Assembly: GCA_013368445.1 (NCBI GenBank)
Contig: JAACJO010000010.1
Coordinates: 1,240,001 to 1,304,000 of the forward strand
DNA from: Leucocoprinus leucothites
Lineage: Eukaryota; Basidiomycota; Agaricomycetes; Agaricales; Agaricaceae
Direction: 5' to 3'
Length of the DNA stretch: 64,000 nucleotides
A program made the translations under genes and the position numbers. The notes under the pieces are model-generated. The model was not told where the DNA came from, searched no databases, and saw only the letters and a list, made by a program, of their open reading frames with translations. Shown here piece by piece: positions 23,356 to 33,645 of this stretch; positions within the stretch are counted from its first letter, which is position 1; each line of letters begins with the position of its first letter.

Positions 23356-26300
23356 TCAGCCCTTGAGCTTCGTCTTGGACGCCTCCTCCCTCCGTCGATT
23401 CCCAAATAACGTCCGAGAGAGATTCTCCCCCTCCAACTTGAGTACCAACCCTTCCCTAGCCAACCACTCTGCATACCGTTTCCAAGAGTCCGCCCCTCTC
23501 CCCCTCGGCTTTTTCTCCACCTCGGATCTTGTACTAGTAGCCGTAGCCGCAATCGTCCCAACAATACCCGGTCCATGCGACCCGAGCGTCGTGATGCTCC
23601 CTACCACAAATAACCCCCGCTTCGCCCTCGTCAATCCCACATTCAACCTTCTCCGATCTGCCAGAAACCCAATCTTCCCTTCACGGTTGTTCCTCACTGT
23701 TGAAAAGATGATTACCTCCTTCTCTCTTCCTTCAAATCCATCTACCGTCTTCACTTCAACCTCTCCCATCTCATGATACCGTTGATTCCCGAGGACTTCG
23801 TTAAATCTCTGCCTGTAATTCAAATCGCTCATGCTCAATATCCGAGTCAGGAGATTGATTTGCGCGACGTAGGGTGCAATGATGCCTATATCCCTTCCTC
23901 GGAGTTGCTGAACCGAGAGAAGAAGACAAAAACGGTAAACGCATCAGCTATTCGCTCGCTGTGGTTCTTTTCCAGATACTCACCGGATTGTGAAGGAGTA
24001 AATCTTCCACCAGGCTGACTACGATCTGTGCTTCGGGATAGTTGAGTCGACTCCTCCCACTCATTTGTTCGCGTCCATTATGATCCAAGAAGATCACAGA
24101 CGGCCGAAGTCGCGCTGATCCTTCTTCTTCACTTATATCTCCCAATTCTTGTAAAAGATGCGTCGATGACAACAACGGCTCTAACCCACTCATCACATTT
24201 CCTTCCTTGTCCATGGTTCCATCTTGAATCGAACTGTTGTAAAACTCTGAAGAAGGGAAGTAGGATATCGACGGATGCATCCGGTATTGAACGTCCAACA
24301 TGACAGAAGGGACGACTTAATTAAGAGAAAAAAGGAACAAATGAAAAAAGTGGAATCGGTCAATAAGAAAACGTAAGATTGGAGTACGAAGATGACTTAC
24401 TGCCTTCTTCTGTCAACCTCTCAAACAAACTGACCCCAAGACCTTTTGCCTGTGCTTCCTGACTAACAATGACGGGAGGTAATTGTTTGTGATCCCCAAT
24501 AAGCGCTAGATGTCGAGACTGCTCCCGTCCAATCCCCGTACGCGCGGCGCCAATGTGATTGATCAAAAGGGTGAGGGAGGGAGAAAATAAGAAATCAACT
24601 AAGCCGCCGCCCAAAGTGTCGTTGCAAGAATACAAAGCCTACTCACCCCTTTCATGATCGGAATTAACGTTGCAGGTTCCGTGGACATCGATGCTTCGTC
24701 AATGAATACGACCGGAAAGTCGGAAACGTTCAAAGAGGAACTTGCGGCGGTTATGCAAGTCGTACAAACCTAGATTGAGAAATCACAAGCAATAAAGTAA
24801 GCTCAGTAAGCTCCCGAAACCACGGCGCCCGTCTCACTAGTGCGAAACGAGAGACCGACCAAAAGGGAGCGGAATGGACTTCATCATCCGGAGGTCGGAT
24901 ATTCTGAAATAAAATTGAAAGAAACTTACGACATCGGCGGCCTTGACAATATCATGCAACATCTCCTGTTGCAATCCCCAAAGCTTGCCTTTAAGCCAAA
25001 ATCGCTCCCTCTCCATTGCCCTGAACGCCCTGTACATGTTCTGCGACCGTTTCATCAGCTCGGTACTGTTGCTTTTCTGAGCTTTCTTGACCGTCTCTTT
25101 AAGCCGGGAACTCAAGTCATCGATTTTTGGCTCTAGATCTCGGAGCGCTTTCTCAGTTGCGGCATAGAGGTCTTGAAGTGGATGCTTTGCTAATTTTTCA
25201 TCTAGCGAATACTCCTTGAGAGACTCTCGGAGGCAAGCGTTGAAGCCAACGCGGAGAGGTTTCAATCCCGCATTGCCGAAGCCTTCAAGGAGGTTGTCGA
25301 CGGCAACATTGGTATACGTGCAAACCAGGATAGGGAATGGTACTTCGAAGTGAGCCTATTCATGGATTAGCGCTAGAGCCAAAAAGCCATCATTGGAGGA
25401 CTTACCCTCAAAAGCTTGATTGTCTCAATAATCGTCTTGGTTTTTCCGGTTCCAGGAGGCTAAAATCGCTAGTTAGTGCTTGTGGCAAAAACACAATCGA
25501 TGGCACAGCTTACTCCTTGTACGAGACTTATTCGTTTGCTGACCATGGTTGCCATAGCCTTGATTTGAGATCCATTGAGGTGACTGAGGTCGGGGTCACC
25601 CTCAATCACCAAGGGCTCGTCAAGGGAATACCTCTCAGCCCAACTATGGATGCGCATGTCATCCTTGAAAACACCCCGAAAGCTTTCCGGAGCAAATTCT
25701 CGGACGTCATGTGAGAGTACATCCTTCGGATAGGAGACGTCGTCTGGAGCCTGCAACGCGTGAAACTCCTGATGTTCTCGGGAAAGCGTTCTTGTTGCAG
25801 GACTACCAGATCGCAACAGGACGTCCTTCAGACCCGTTCCCAGAAGAATAGGCTCGACCTTGTCCGTCCGTGGTTCTCGTTCGAGTATGTCGACGTCATA
25901 GTGAAGCGCCGAAACAGCTGCTCTCATCCGCTCAAATATGAAATTGGTCATGCCGAGGTCAAGTCGCCAAAGTCCAGATTCGTCGAATTCGTGAGGGAAT
26001 GCAATTTTCAGTTTAGTCTCGGTGAGCTCGACGATTGAACCTGTTATAGGTGTTTCCACGTCGAGGTCTGCTTGTTCCTGCAGGGGATTTTTTCTAGACA
26101 CCATGATTTTGTATCCATTCCTACAGGAATAGTTTGAGTCAGATTCGAGAGGATTTCAAAATGAATACACCCACCCAAACTTCAAATTCTCTGGCAAGCA
26201 TACCCCAGCTCCAACCTGAAAGACAGCAACGGCCTTCCCGTATGAATTGTTCTTTGTCCAATAAGCGACAACGTCCGTGAGGCAGTACCCCTCCGACTTT

Positions 26301-26943
26301 AGTCTCTCGAGGGACCATGTCTTCAAACGCTCAAAGACTTCATTACCATTCTCCTCTTCCTCCTTTCTGAGCAAAGGCAAAAAGCTGGCGAACACAGTCA
26401 GCGAATACAAACATCTTGACAAGGTATTGACGAACTGGTTATGATAATTCTTGATAGCACCATGGTATGGATCCGTTGACTCAGTAACAGGTAAAGTAGG
26501 AACTTTTCGATGGGGATATCTCCTCCTTGCTGTTGGCGTGGATTGTGGGATGACAATTCGGGAAGATTTACAATTCCTCCAATCGAACCGAGGTGGAGCT
26601 TTGTCAGGATCGAACGCGTTGTGTTCAGGCGGAGAGGCATTGGTGGACGGGATGAGTTCGTCAGGCTCGTACCATGTATCTTCCTCTGTAGCGTATACTC
26701 CACCGGTATTGTAAGTCGAGCTCGCTCCAGCATATGGCTTAGCTAAAGCAGCCGAGTGCGATTGCCGGAGTGGCTGAAAGTTTTGAAAACAGCTGCGCGG
26801 TCTCTGCTGACTGTGCACATAACGTCGAATGCAAAGGTCGTATACGCGTTGAGTAGAAGGCTTTGAAAGAAAGTCAGGATATTGTCGTTGAGACGGGTTT
26901 TTCCGAGCTACAACAACATTGTCCAGATCAATAAGAGCCGCTC
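23356..26943 (-). CDS. UPF1/HCS1-like superfamily 1 helicase
   Basis: Exons (complement): about 26175-26943, 25514-26120, 25406-25459, 24930-25355, 24647-24769, 24401-24518, 23984-24315, 23356-23907. The SF1B helicase motifs appear in order: Walker A GPPGTGKT across the exon 2/3 junction; TYTNVAVDNLL; VVFIDEAS (motif II, DEAS rather than DEAA); GDHKQLPPVI (III); LDVQYRMHP (IV); TVDGFEGREKEVIIFSTVR (V); and LNVGLTRAKRGLFVVG (VI). A coiled-coil-like, charged segment between motifs Ia and II fits the family's stalk insertion. The layout matches cytosolic UPF1/SMUBP2(HCS1)-type DNA/RNA helicases. The N-terminal region is not recognised. The 5' end is uncertain: the frame stays open from 26943 with no ATG, so a short upstream coding exon (for example one starting near 27158) is likely. 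Confidence 0.8.
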
Positions 26944-27673
26944 TGAGGCAGGACCCGGAGGAAGAAAGGAGGGACGCCAGTTTAAGTTCTCGAAAAGTAC
27001 AGGAATGGAATACGAATGTGCGCGCGCGTCAAGTTTCTTCCAATTTCCAAGACGCCGCGATCACGTGGGTTACGCCTCAGGCTCATTATTCCGTCGATCA
27101 TTTGCCACACACACTGCACACACTGGACTAACAAATATGTAGTGCACCATACGTCCTCCTGTCAAAGCCGCGGGGTGACTTAATTCTGCTCTCCGGTCCG
27201 GCTACGCACCCATTCTTCGCAGATGTGCATTACGAACTCGACAGAAAGCACGTTCAGCTGATGTTTAATCGCCAATGCATAAATTCCTATCGTCAAGCCT
27301 CGTCTGCTGTGACGGTATTAGTAAGGAAGGTAAGGATTCTGCCTTCTGCCCCCTCTTAAGCACGAACAACGATGGACCGTCAAGTTTGTCACTAGGCGCT
27401 TTCCCATTCGCATTGAGCGCTGAGTCTTGACTCAAACTGCATATGTTTTATAGACAGTCCACCAGAAAGGAAAATCATGGAGGGGTACTAAAAGCTAATA
27501 ATACCCTGTTCGGCTGGATGATGGTGAAAGCTGACTCCTCAAACTGAAGCAATGAGCTCAAAGTTTTCAAACCTGGGTGGCGCGCCTGCGCCCCATAAAA
27601 TCAGCTAAAGTATATATGATGATATTCGTACAAGGTCGGCGAAATATAGAACCGTCCCTGGCCGTTCAAACGT
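26944..27673. other. Intergenic between helicase and GMC copy 4
   Basis: Probably holds the missing first exon and promoter of the helicase gene at its left end and the 3' flank of GMC copy 4 at its right. The 3' flank does not resemble those of copies 1-3. Nothing else was recognised. Confidence 0.4.
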
Positions 27674-29844
27674 TCAAGGCCAAGCAGCTTTGATAACATC
27701 AGCAGCCCTCTCAGCCGTGACATAAATCGGAACCATTGGGTGACCAGCAGGGATAATGGGCTTCAAAAACGGCAATGAGTTCGAGCTTACGATACTTAAC
27801 GAACATCACTCACCCAGACAGAAGCGTCCACAATCCGGAGTCCACGGACGTTATGAACCAAGAGCTTGCCATCGACGACACCGTTCTTCGGGTCTGGATC
27901 AGCGCGAGCAGTGGAGAAGGGATGTTTGATAGAAGTTGACCATTGCGCCATGTGGTTGAGGATGTCCTCGTCGGTGATCAGAGTGGTGTAATTGCCAGTA
28001 ATGTAGTCCTTGAAGGGTGCTGAAGCAGCAAAACGCTGGGAGGCCCGAACGGAGTGTATCATTGTCTGCTTGTCAAATTCGGTATCAAGGAGTTTGGGAT
28101 CGATGACTGGCAGCACAAAGGGATCCTTGGAAGCGAGAGTGATCGAGCCCTCTGAACATTTCGAAGTAAGCGGGTGCTTGGATTCTTTCCAGACGTGCAT
28201 ACTCACGGGAGGTGGAGGTGACAACAACATTGATGACAGACATGTAAGAACCATTCTGAGGAATGGGTTGAGTAGTAGTAAAGAAACCATTCTAGGTCAA
28301 AGGGTGAGATCTCGCAAGAAACGGCCAAGAGAAGACCACTTGCTGCAAAGGCGATCTCATAGTGAGGAGTAGTTTTACCGGTCGACGGGTCACCATCAGC
28401 AAGGATAGGAGAGTCGTTCGGAAGACGGAAGAATCCCATATGATTAGAAACACCATTACCTGCGAGGCGACCCTTTCCAGTAGCATGATATTCCCTCAGA
28501 GCTTCATCATATGCTTCACCTCCTCGGATAATCGGGTCGAAGGTATTGTTGCTGTTAACGGTCCACTGAAGAGGAACAACAGGGTGGTCGAGCATGTTCT
28601 TTCCAACATGGGGATTATCGACGATGGTGGTAATATTAAATTTGGCAAGCTCATGCTTGGGGCCAATACCAGAAAGAAGAAGGATGTGAGGAGTGCCAAA
28701 GGAACCCGCAGAAAGAATAACTTCCTTGCGAGCGGTCACAGTATAACGTGGGGACGATGAATTATGAGCGAACTCAACGCCACGGAAGACAGGGACAGTT
28801 CCAACCCTGCCGGACTGGATGAGCCTAGTCACCTGAGCATTGTAGAGTAGATCAATGTTACTACGCGATCGTACAGCAGGCATAAGGTACGCAGTGGCGG
28901 AGGAGCTACGAAGGGGACCACCAATCGTGGAATGCATCCAAGAGATACCAATTGGGTCGCCACTGTTGTAGTCGGGGTTATAGGGAAATTCAGGATCTTG
29001 CTCAGTGACGTCCAGAACAAGATCATCAATCTCAGTAAGGAAGCCAGGGAGAGAGGTCAAGAGTGGCCCATTGGTGCCGTGAAGTTCGGGGATATATTCA
29101 CAAGCCTCATTATGTCCATCATTCGGGGGAACATGATTCTCGCTCTGTTGAAGCCTCAGAGGATGTATTGAAGCAAGAGGAGAAGGAGGGTCTACCTTAT
29201 ACGCGTAGGGCAAAATCCTGTCCCAGCTCCAGCCGTCATCTCCAGCCATCCTGGCAAACGCGTCGTAGTCGTCTTTGGAGCATCGAGTGTAAACCATGAA
29301 ATCTGAGGTAGCTTGTAAGAAATTGCAGCCTACTAGTGTAGAACAAGGCGCACTAATTGAGGATCCACCACCCAAGACATATCCTTCAGGGAAGGGGATC
29401 TTACGGTTGTTGAGGGCGGCCTGAGGGACAGTGGTATAATTCCAGGTAAAACAGGTCTCAGGAGATGCCTTAGAGGCAATGAAAGGGATCTTGATCAGTT
29501 CATCTTGGAAGCCCTCATTGCTGAGCAATGCGATTAGTGATCGTTTCCATTAATCAATTGGAGCAACTTACAAGCGGCCAGCCTCGATGACGAGAATATT
29601 CCAGCTGGGGTTCTCAGAGAGACGGTTCGCAACGACGCTTCCGCCAGCTCCAGCTGTAGGACCGTTAGTAATAATAATAAAAATGAAAATCATTTGAAAA
29701 AAAGAGTTACGTATACTCACCTCCGACGATAATAAAATCGTAAGTTTGGCCAGTTGGAAGTTGGCTTGGGTCACTATAGATAGCAGCCAGAGCCTTGGAG
29801 GTCAGAAGAGGGAAGAGAGGGAGGAATGCCTTAGCCAGCTGCAT
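27674..29844 (-). CDS. Aryl-alcohol-oxidase-like GMC oxidoreductase, copy 4 (inverted)
   Basis: Exons (complement): 29721-29844, 29572-29653, 29354-29520, 29196-29302, 28344-29144, 28207-28291, 27814-28151, 27674-27760; 596 aa. Exon lengths equal those of copies 2 and 3. It has a signal peptide (to about 20), FAD motif [16 protein letters not shown], an exon-5 start [11 protein letters not shown] (Ser for the usual Asn), IKHPFSTA and AGHPMVP. The fourth intron contains no stop in frame, so an unspliced frame runs from exon 3 through exon 5 to beyond exon 6; the paralogues show that it is an intron. The fifth intron (28292-28343) begins GCAAGT, a GC-AG intron, where copies 2 and 3 have GTAAAT. 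The gene keeps the family promoter but lies about 11 kb away in the opposite orientation, with two unrelated genes between. Confidence 0.9.
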
Positions 29845-29895
29845 TTCTGCCGAAAACTCCAGGCTGGAGTCGAATCGCAAGGATCCCGGGCGAGT

Positions 29896-29970
29896 GTTAT
29901 ACTACTGTTGGTCCAGCCATATCCACGCCTCACTGTAATTCACGATGTGATGTGATCCTCATATCGAACA
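29896..29970 (-). promoter_or_regulatory. Shared GMC-cluster promoter module, copy 4 (diverged)
   Basis: On the minus strand the proximal block reads GGACCAACAGTAGTATAAC (29896-29914), and the distal block is reduced to a TGAGGATCACAT match further upstream. The TATA box is changed from TATAAAA to TATAACA. Similarity to copy 3 is clear, but this copy may drive weaker or different expression (inference). Confidence 0.5.
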
Positions 29971-31481
29971 CTGCCCTGTTCAAATAAACTAAAGAAGTAA
30001 GAAACAGCACTAGATTAAGGACGCGAGAAAAGAGAAATGACAAGCGACGGTGAAGGAAGACGGTTAAGAAGCAAGCTGCAACAGCACAAGATGGTCTTAT
30101 GCTGTTGAGTATGACTGCCATCACAAAAGCCTTCCCACATTAATTTCGGTTACATCCATTTTATAGCTTCTGGCATGGAGGTCCGCAGGAAGTTGCTGAA
30201 TCCGCGTCCGTCTGAGCGATAACAGAATGATCTTCCTCAAGGCCAAGGCAACATAGACTAGTAGGAAGTCCGAGGTGATGCAAAGGTGTGACTCCAAACG
30301 TGGGAGCTGGTAGGGCCAGACTATATTCAAGGGCCGGGCCGAACCGCACCAATAACCATCGGCGCTTGCCCTGAAGTGAACTATAGCAGGAAGGAAAATG
30401 AAGATCTTTTATTGTCTGCTGAACATAGATCTAATTCTCTGAGGAAGCCTGAGTGGATACCTCTTTGTTGTAAGTGTTCAGGAGGTGTACACGCTGCACG
30501 ACAGAAGTTGATTACGGTTCTGCGGGTTTGGGGCTATACTCGAGTAATTATATAGATCGCTGTGAAGCCTGATACTCCCACGCACTCTTCACTGGACTGT
30601 GCATACATTGAGTTGCGGTGAAAATGCTAGAGGCCCACAAATAGTGTTCACGCTGAGCCCGACAGACTCGATATAAGCCGAAACCTTCAGAAAACAAAAA
30701 ACTATACAACATCAATAATATTCCAAAATCCAACCCGAAATGAATATACAGTTCTCGACATATCCGATCAGCCATCTTAGCTGAAGTTTGGTTTTTCAGG
30801 GACTTTCACTGCATGTGAAGTACAAGAATGTGGGGTCCGCAAGTAATAACACTGTTTCACAAGAAGCTCAGGACACATCGTAACTCCCTCTCGTCTCCGT
30901 CGATCGGGCTCTTTAGCATTGAGCCCCTCAGTACTAGGGTCGCAGTTGGTGAACAGCACCACATTGTAGAACACTGAGGCTGGGGCTCTCCTTCTGTTGG
31001 GGGAACAATCCCTGCACTTTATCAATGCATTACAATCGTCTCGTCCCGTTTGTCTCATTCAATTCATCTAGGCAACATCCAGCCTACTAGTTCTTTTTCA
31101 CCCAGACCGAAGAAGTCGTACTGTATTATGTTGTATTCCCGTTTGTGGACTCGGAGATAGTACACGGCACGAGGTACTCGGAATTAACATTTATTTCGGG
31201 GGTAGTAATGTGGTGCTGTACTATATGAATCCCTGCCACACAGTATGTCTGCGGATGGTGACGTTGGATCGCCGGGACCAGAGCTGGTAAGCTTTAACCT
31301 TGCTTTTAATGTTCTCTAGTAAAACAACGGTTGAATCCCTCACACTAGTGCCCGATTTTGTGTACCAACTCCTCCACATAAAACAGTCTCCTGGCCGAAG
31401 TCTTGGCCCAGGCCTTTGAATCATCGCTTTCACGACTACTTGCTTTTCTCCTCATACTATTTTCTATTCCACACCCTCACA
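29971..31481. other. Intergenic, no gene recognised
   Basis: Short open frames on the minus strand (30121-30330, 30548-30775, 30777-31058) show no domain or intron support. The right end leads into the TATA-like ATAAAA near 31377 and a pyrimidine-rich leader before the ATG at 31482. Confidence 0.35.
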
Positions 31482-31830
31482 ATGCTCAAGGCCGTATGTA
31501 TCACGTCACGAATGATAGCTACTGCTATTGTCTGACTCGTCCAAGATTGTTTTAGCTTGTTTTTTGGCCTCGGTATTGGCACAAACCTCAAACTGTGGTC
31601 CAGTGAGCCAAGGAAACGGTGCCAGTGAATGTAGCGAAGGCATAGACAGATACTGCTCTGAAGAGATCGGGTACGGGCTGACGTCAAAAATGGCGTGCGA
31701 GCGTGATCGAACCCAACAGCCACTGGGCTTTAAGGCAGACCCAGGATGTCGACGACGAGATTGGCGAAGAGAGAGAATGAAAGAAGCGAAAATCAGGCGA
31801 GAAAACAACAAGAGAAGCGAGGATGTGTGA
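31482..31830 (+). CDS. Candidate small secreted cysteine-containing protein
   Basis: Exon 1 is only four codons (31482-31493, MLKA). A 52-nt intron (31494-31545, GTATGT...CAAG) joins it to an exon from 31546. The joined start, MLKAIVLACFLASVLAQTS, is a good signal peptide; the mature protein then begins SNCGPVSQGNGASECSEG with further Cys residues at RYCSEE and MACER. Read straight through, the frame stops at 31830 (about 98 aa) with a basic tail. An alternative donor at GGTACGGG near 31669 would skip that tail and give a different C-terminus. A TATA-like ATAAAA lies about 105 bp upstream and a CT-rich leader precedes the ATG. I do not recognise the family. The role is unknown; small secreted effector-like proteins are common in these fungi. 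Confidence 0.4.
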
Positions 31831-32953
31831 CTTACGCAGCACCTGGCGAAGGACGAGCCAAGCCAAGATTCAGCGTCATTCACCAAACCAATAACTTCGG
31901 GAGGCCAGTAAATTCCGGGCATTATATTTAGTTGGTAGGGCAATTGCACTGGGCAGACGAGTATTCCCACCGCCCTCAGATTATCGGATTACGCTTAGGA
32001 TGCAGTATTGTATAGGGTCCGTCGTTTGTCAAGGGCTCTGTGAAATATGTTTCGATAGTATGAGAGCGGTGGTTGGGTGGCCGAAAAATAAGTAGTAGGG
32101 TCTCCAGCATGGCGATGTTGAAGATGATATTAGTAGCTATGAAAGTAGCCCGGAGGTTTTGTCAGTTTCGAGCCGAGGCAACATGCATTGGATAAAAGCA
32201 CCACCACCGTGCCAACCCAGCGGGGAGGTGGAGTGGCCAGTAAATGCAAGGATGTCGCAGCCACTTGGGTCAGGGCCGTTGTTCCGAAATCGATCGACAG
32301 CTCAACGTGTAGTGAGTCACTCACAATGGTGATTCACTACGCTTCCGGCCTCGTGATATGGATAATAGTCTGGTTAAGGCTCGGTAGACTTTCGACGAGT
32401 CAGCATCCTCCTTTATCCAAGAGATGACTTTTACTATTGTGCCTTGACAAAACGTTTATCTCGAGCCTTGAACGGCTTCCAAGAACGAGCAGCAGCCAAC
32501 TCCCGAATGAACTACTCGCGGAGATTCTCATCTTCTGTCACCCAGATCAGTTAATTTAAAATGGAATGAGACCAATACAAGCAATTTCAAAGGTGTTAAG
32601 CGGGGAAAGGAAGGATGTTAAAGAATAGGCATCGCCAAACCTTTTAATAAAAGTCAAATTGCTGAAACGATGTGATGAAGACGTTCGAGGCCAGGCACGA
32701 AAACGGGTATGTGTGACACAAGGTGGGTTCCAGGAGGCGTGGTGCTGCGGAAGACGTATATTATCGTGAGGTTGTCTCCCGGAGCAGGGCATAGCCCGAA
32801 GTCCTGGCAATGCTACCTAGTAGCAGATGTCCTTAATACATTCATAGCGCCGAAGAGTTCAGTCCGCCAGGGTGCCACAAGAGAGTCGTATTGACGATGA
32901 GACCACTGATGAAGCCAGCAGGTAATTGGTCATGTAGGAGTTGGATGCGTGGA
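31831..32953. other. Intergenic with an F-box-like remnant
   Basis: No intact gene was recognised. The only protein-like trace is the F-box-like remnant listed separately. The right edge is the 3' end of the RPC11 gene. Confidence 0.35.
32431..32559 (+). pseudogene. F-box-like remnant
   Basis: A frame without ATG reads QLPNELLAEILIFCHPDQL near 32497-32553 and then stops. This matches the start of Agaricomycete F-box domains (LPxELLxEIF...). No leucine-rich continuation or intron was found. It is probably a fragment of a degraded F-box gene. A chance match over so short a stretch cannot be excluded. Confidence 0.3.
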
Positions 32954-33492
32954 TCAATTTTCACGCCATTGATGAGCGCAGTTCACGCATCTTGGCATCT
33001 ATGTCAATACCTGAACGGAATGTCCAAAGGATCGGAACATACCGATAAACTGCTCAATGGTGAGTTTCCAGCAACAGCTTCATGAACGAGAACACTCACA
33101 GGTAGTCATCGGCTCATCAGCCGAACGGATCTGAAGCTGGTAGAAATATGCCCGATCATGGTTACACTTATCACAGGACGCTGCATGTTAGGTATGTCAG
33201 ACTAAGTAAACAACCACTAATGCACGACCACGCACCTTGTGTCTGATCTGCATGAGCCCACATCTCATCTCCACCAAGAACATCATCGACTTCTTTGCGC
33301 TTCAGCCTCGTTCTTGAAGTCATCTACACCCAGCACAATGGGATCAAAGACGATAAAAAAAAGAGCAAAGGCAGGTCAGCGTACCTGTTTAGATATTGGG
33401 AACTCATAAGGACACGTATTGCACGCCCATTTATTGTACCCAGTATCCGAGGAAATGACAAGGATATTTGCACAGGTTGGGCAGAATAACAT
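32954..33492 (-). CDS. RPC11: RNA polymerase III subunit C11 (RPC11)
   Basis: Five exons (complement): 33385-33492, 33236-33323, 33100-33180, a 7-nt microexon 33043-33049, and 32954-32990; 106 aa. The N-terminal zinc ribbon has C4PTC7 and C24NTC27. The C-terminal TFIIS-type ribbon has C68DKC71 and C96VNC99. Between them is the hallmark RSADEPMTTFYRC, whose Asp-Glu pair (about 87-88) is the acidic hairpin that supports RNA cleavage by Pol III. Residues TFYRC are only restored by including the 7-nt exon. The length matches yeast Rpc11 (110 aa). Rpc11 acts in the nucleus in termination and proofreading by RNA polymerase III. Its start lies 153 bp from that of the divergent SPRY gene, so the two share a promoter region. 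No single exon exceeds 36 codons, so simple open-frame scans miss this gene. Confidence 0.9.
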
Positions 33493-33645
33493 GGATGGGG
33501 AAAGAGTCAGGCCTTGGAATAATTGATGGCCCGAGAGTGCCGAGTTCGAGCTTAGCTCACGTCATGACCAGCTTCCCACTTACACTGCCTCCTCCATGTC
33601 CCATATAAACCTTTCCTTGGTGCTTGACTCCTGCTCATTATCACA
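33493..33645. promoter_or_regulatory. Compact bidirectional promoter (RPC11 / SPRY gene)
   Basis: Only 153 bp separate the start codons of two divergent genes. The region must hold both 5' UTRs and both core promoters. A pyrimidine-rich stretch (about 33570-33600) precedes the SPRY gene. No clear TATA box was found on either strand. Confidence 0.55.

Noticed and set aside
28203..29528. A single 441-codon open frame covering part of GMC copy 4
   Set aside because: It runs through intron 4, which has no stop in frame, and past the GC donor of intron 5. The exon lengths of the three paralogues show these stretches are introns.
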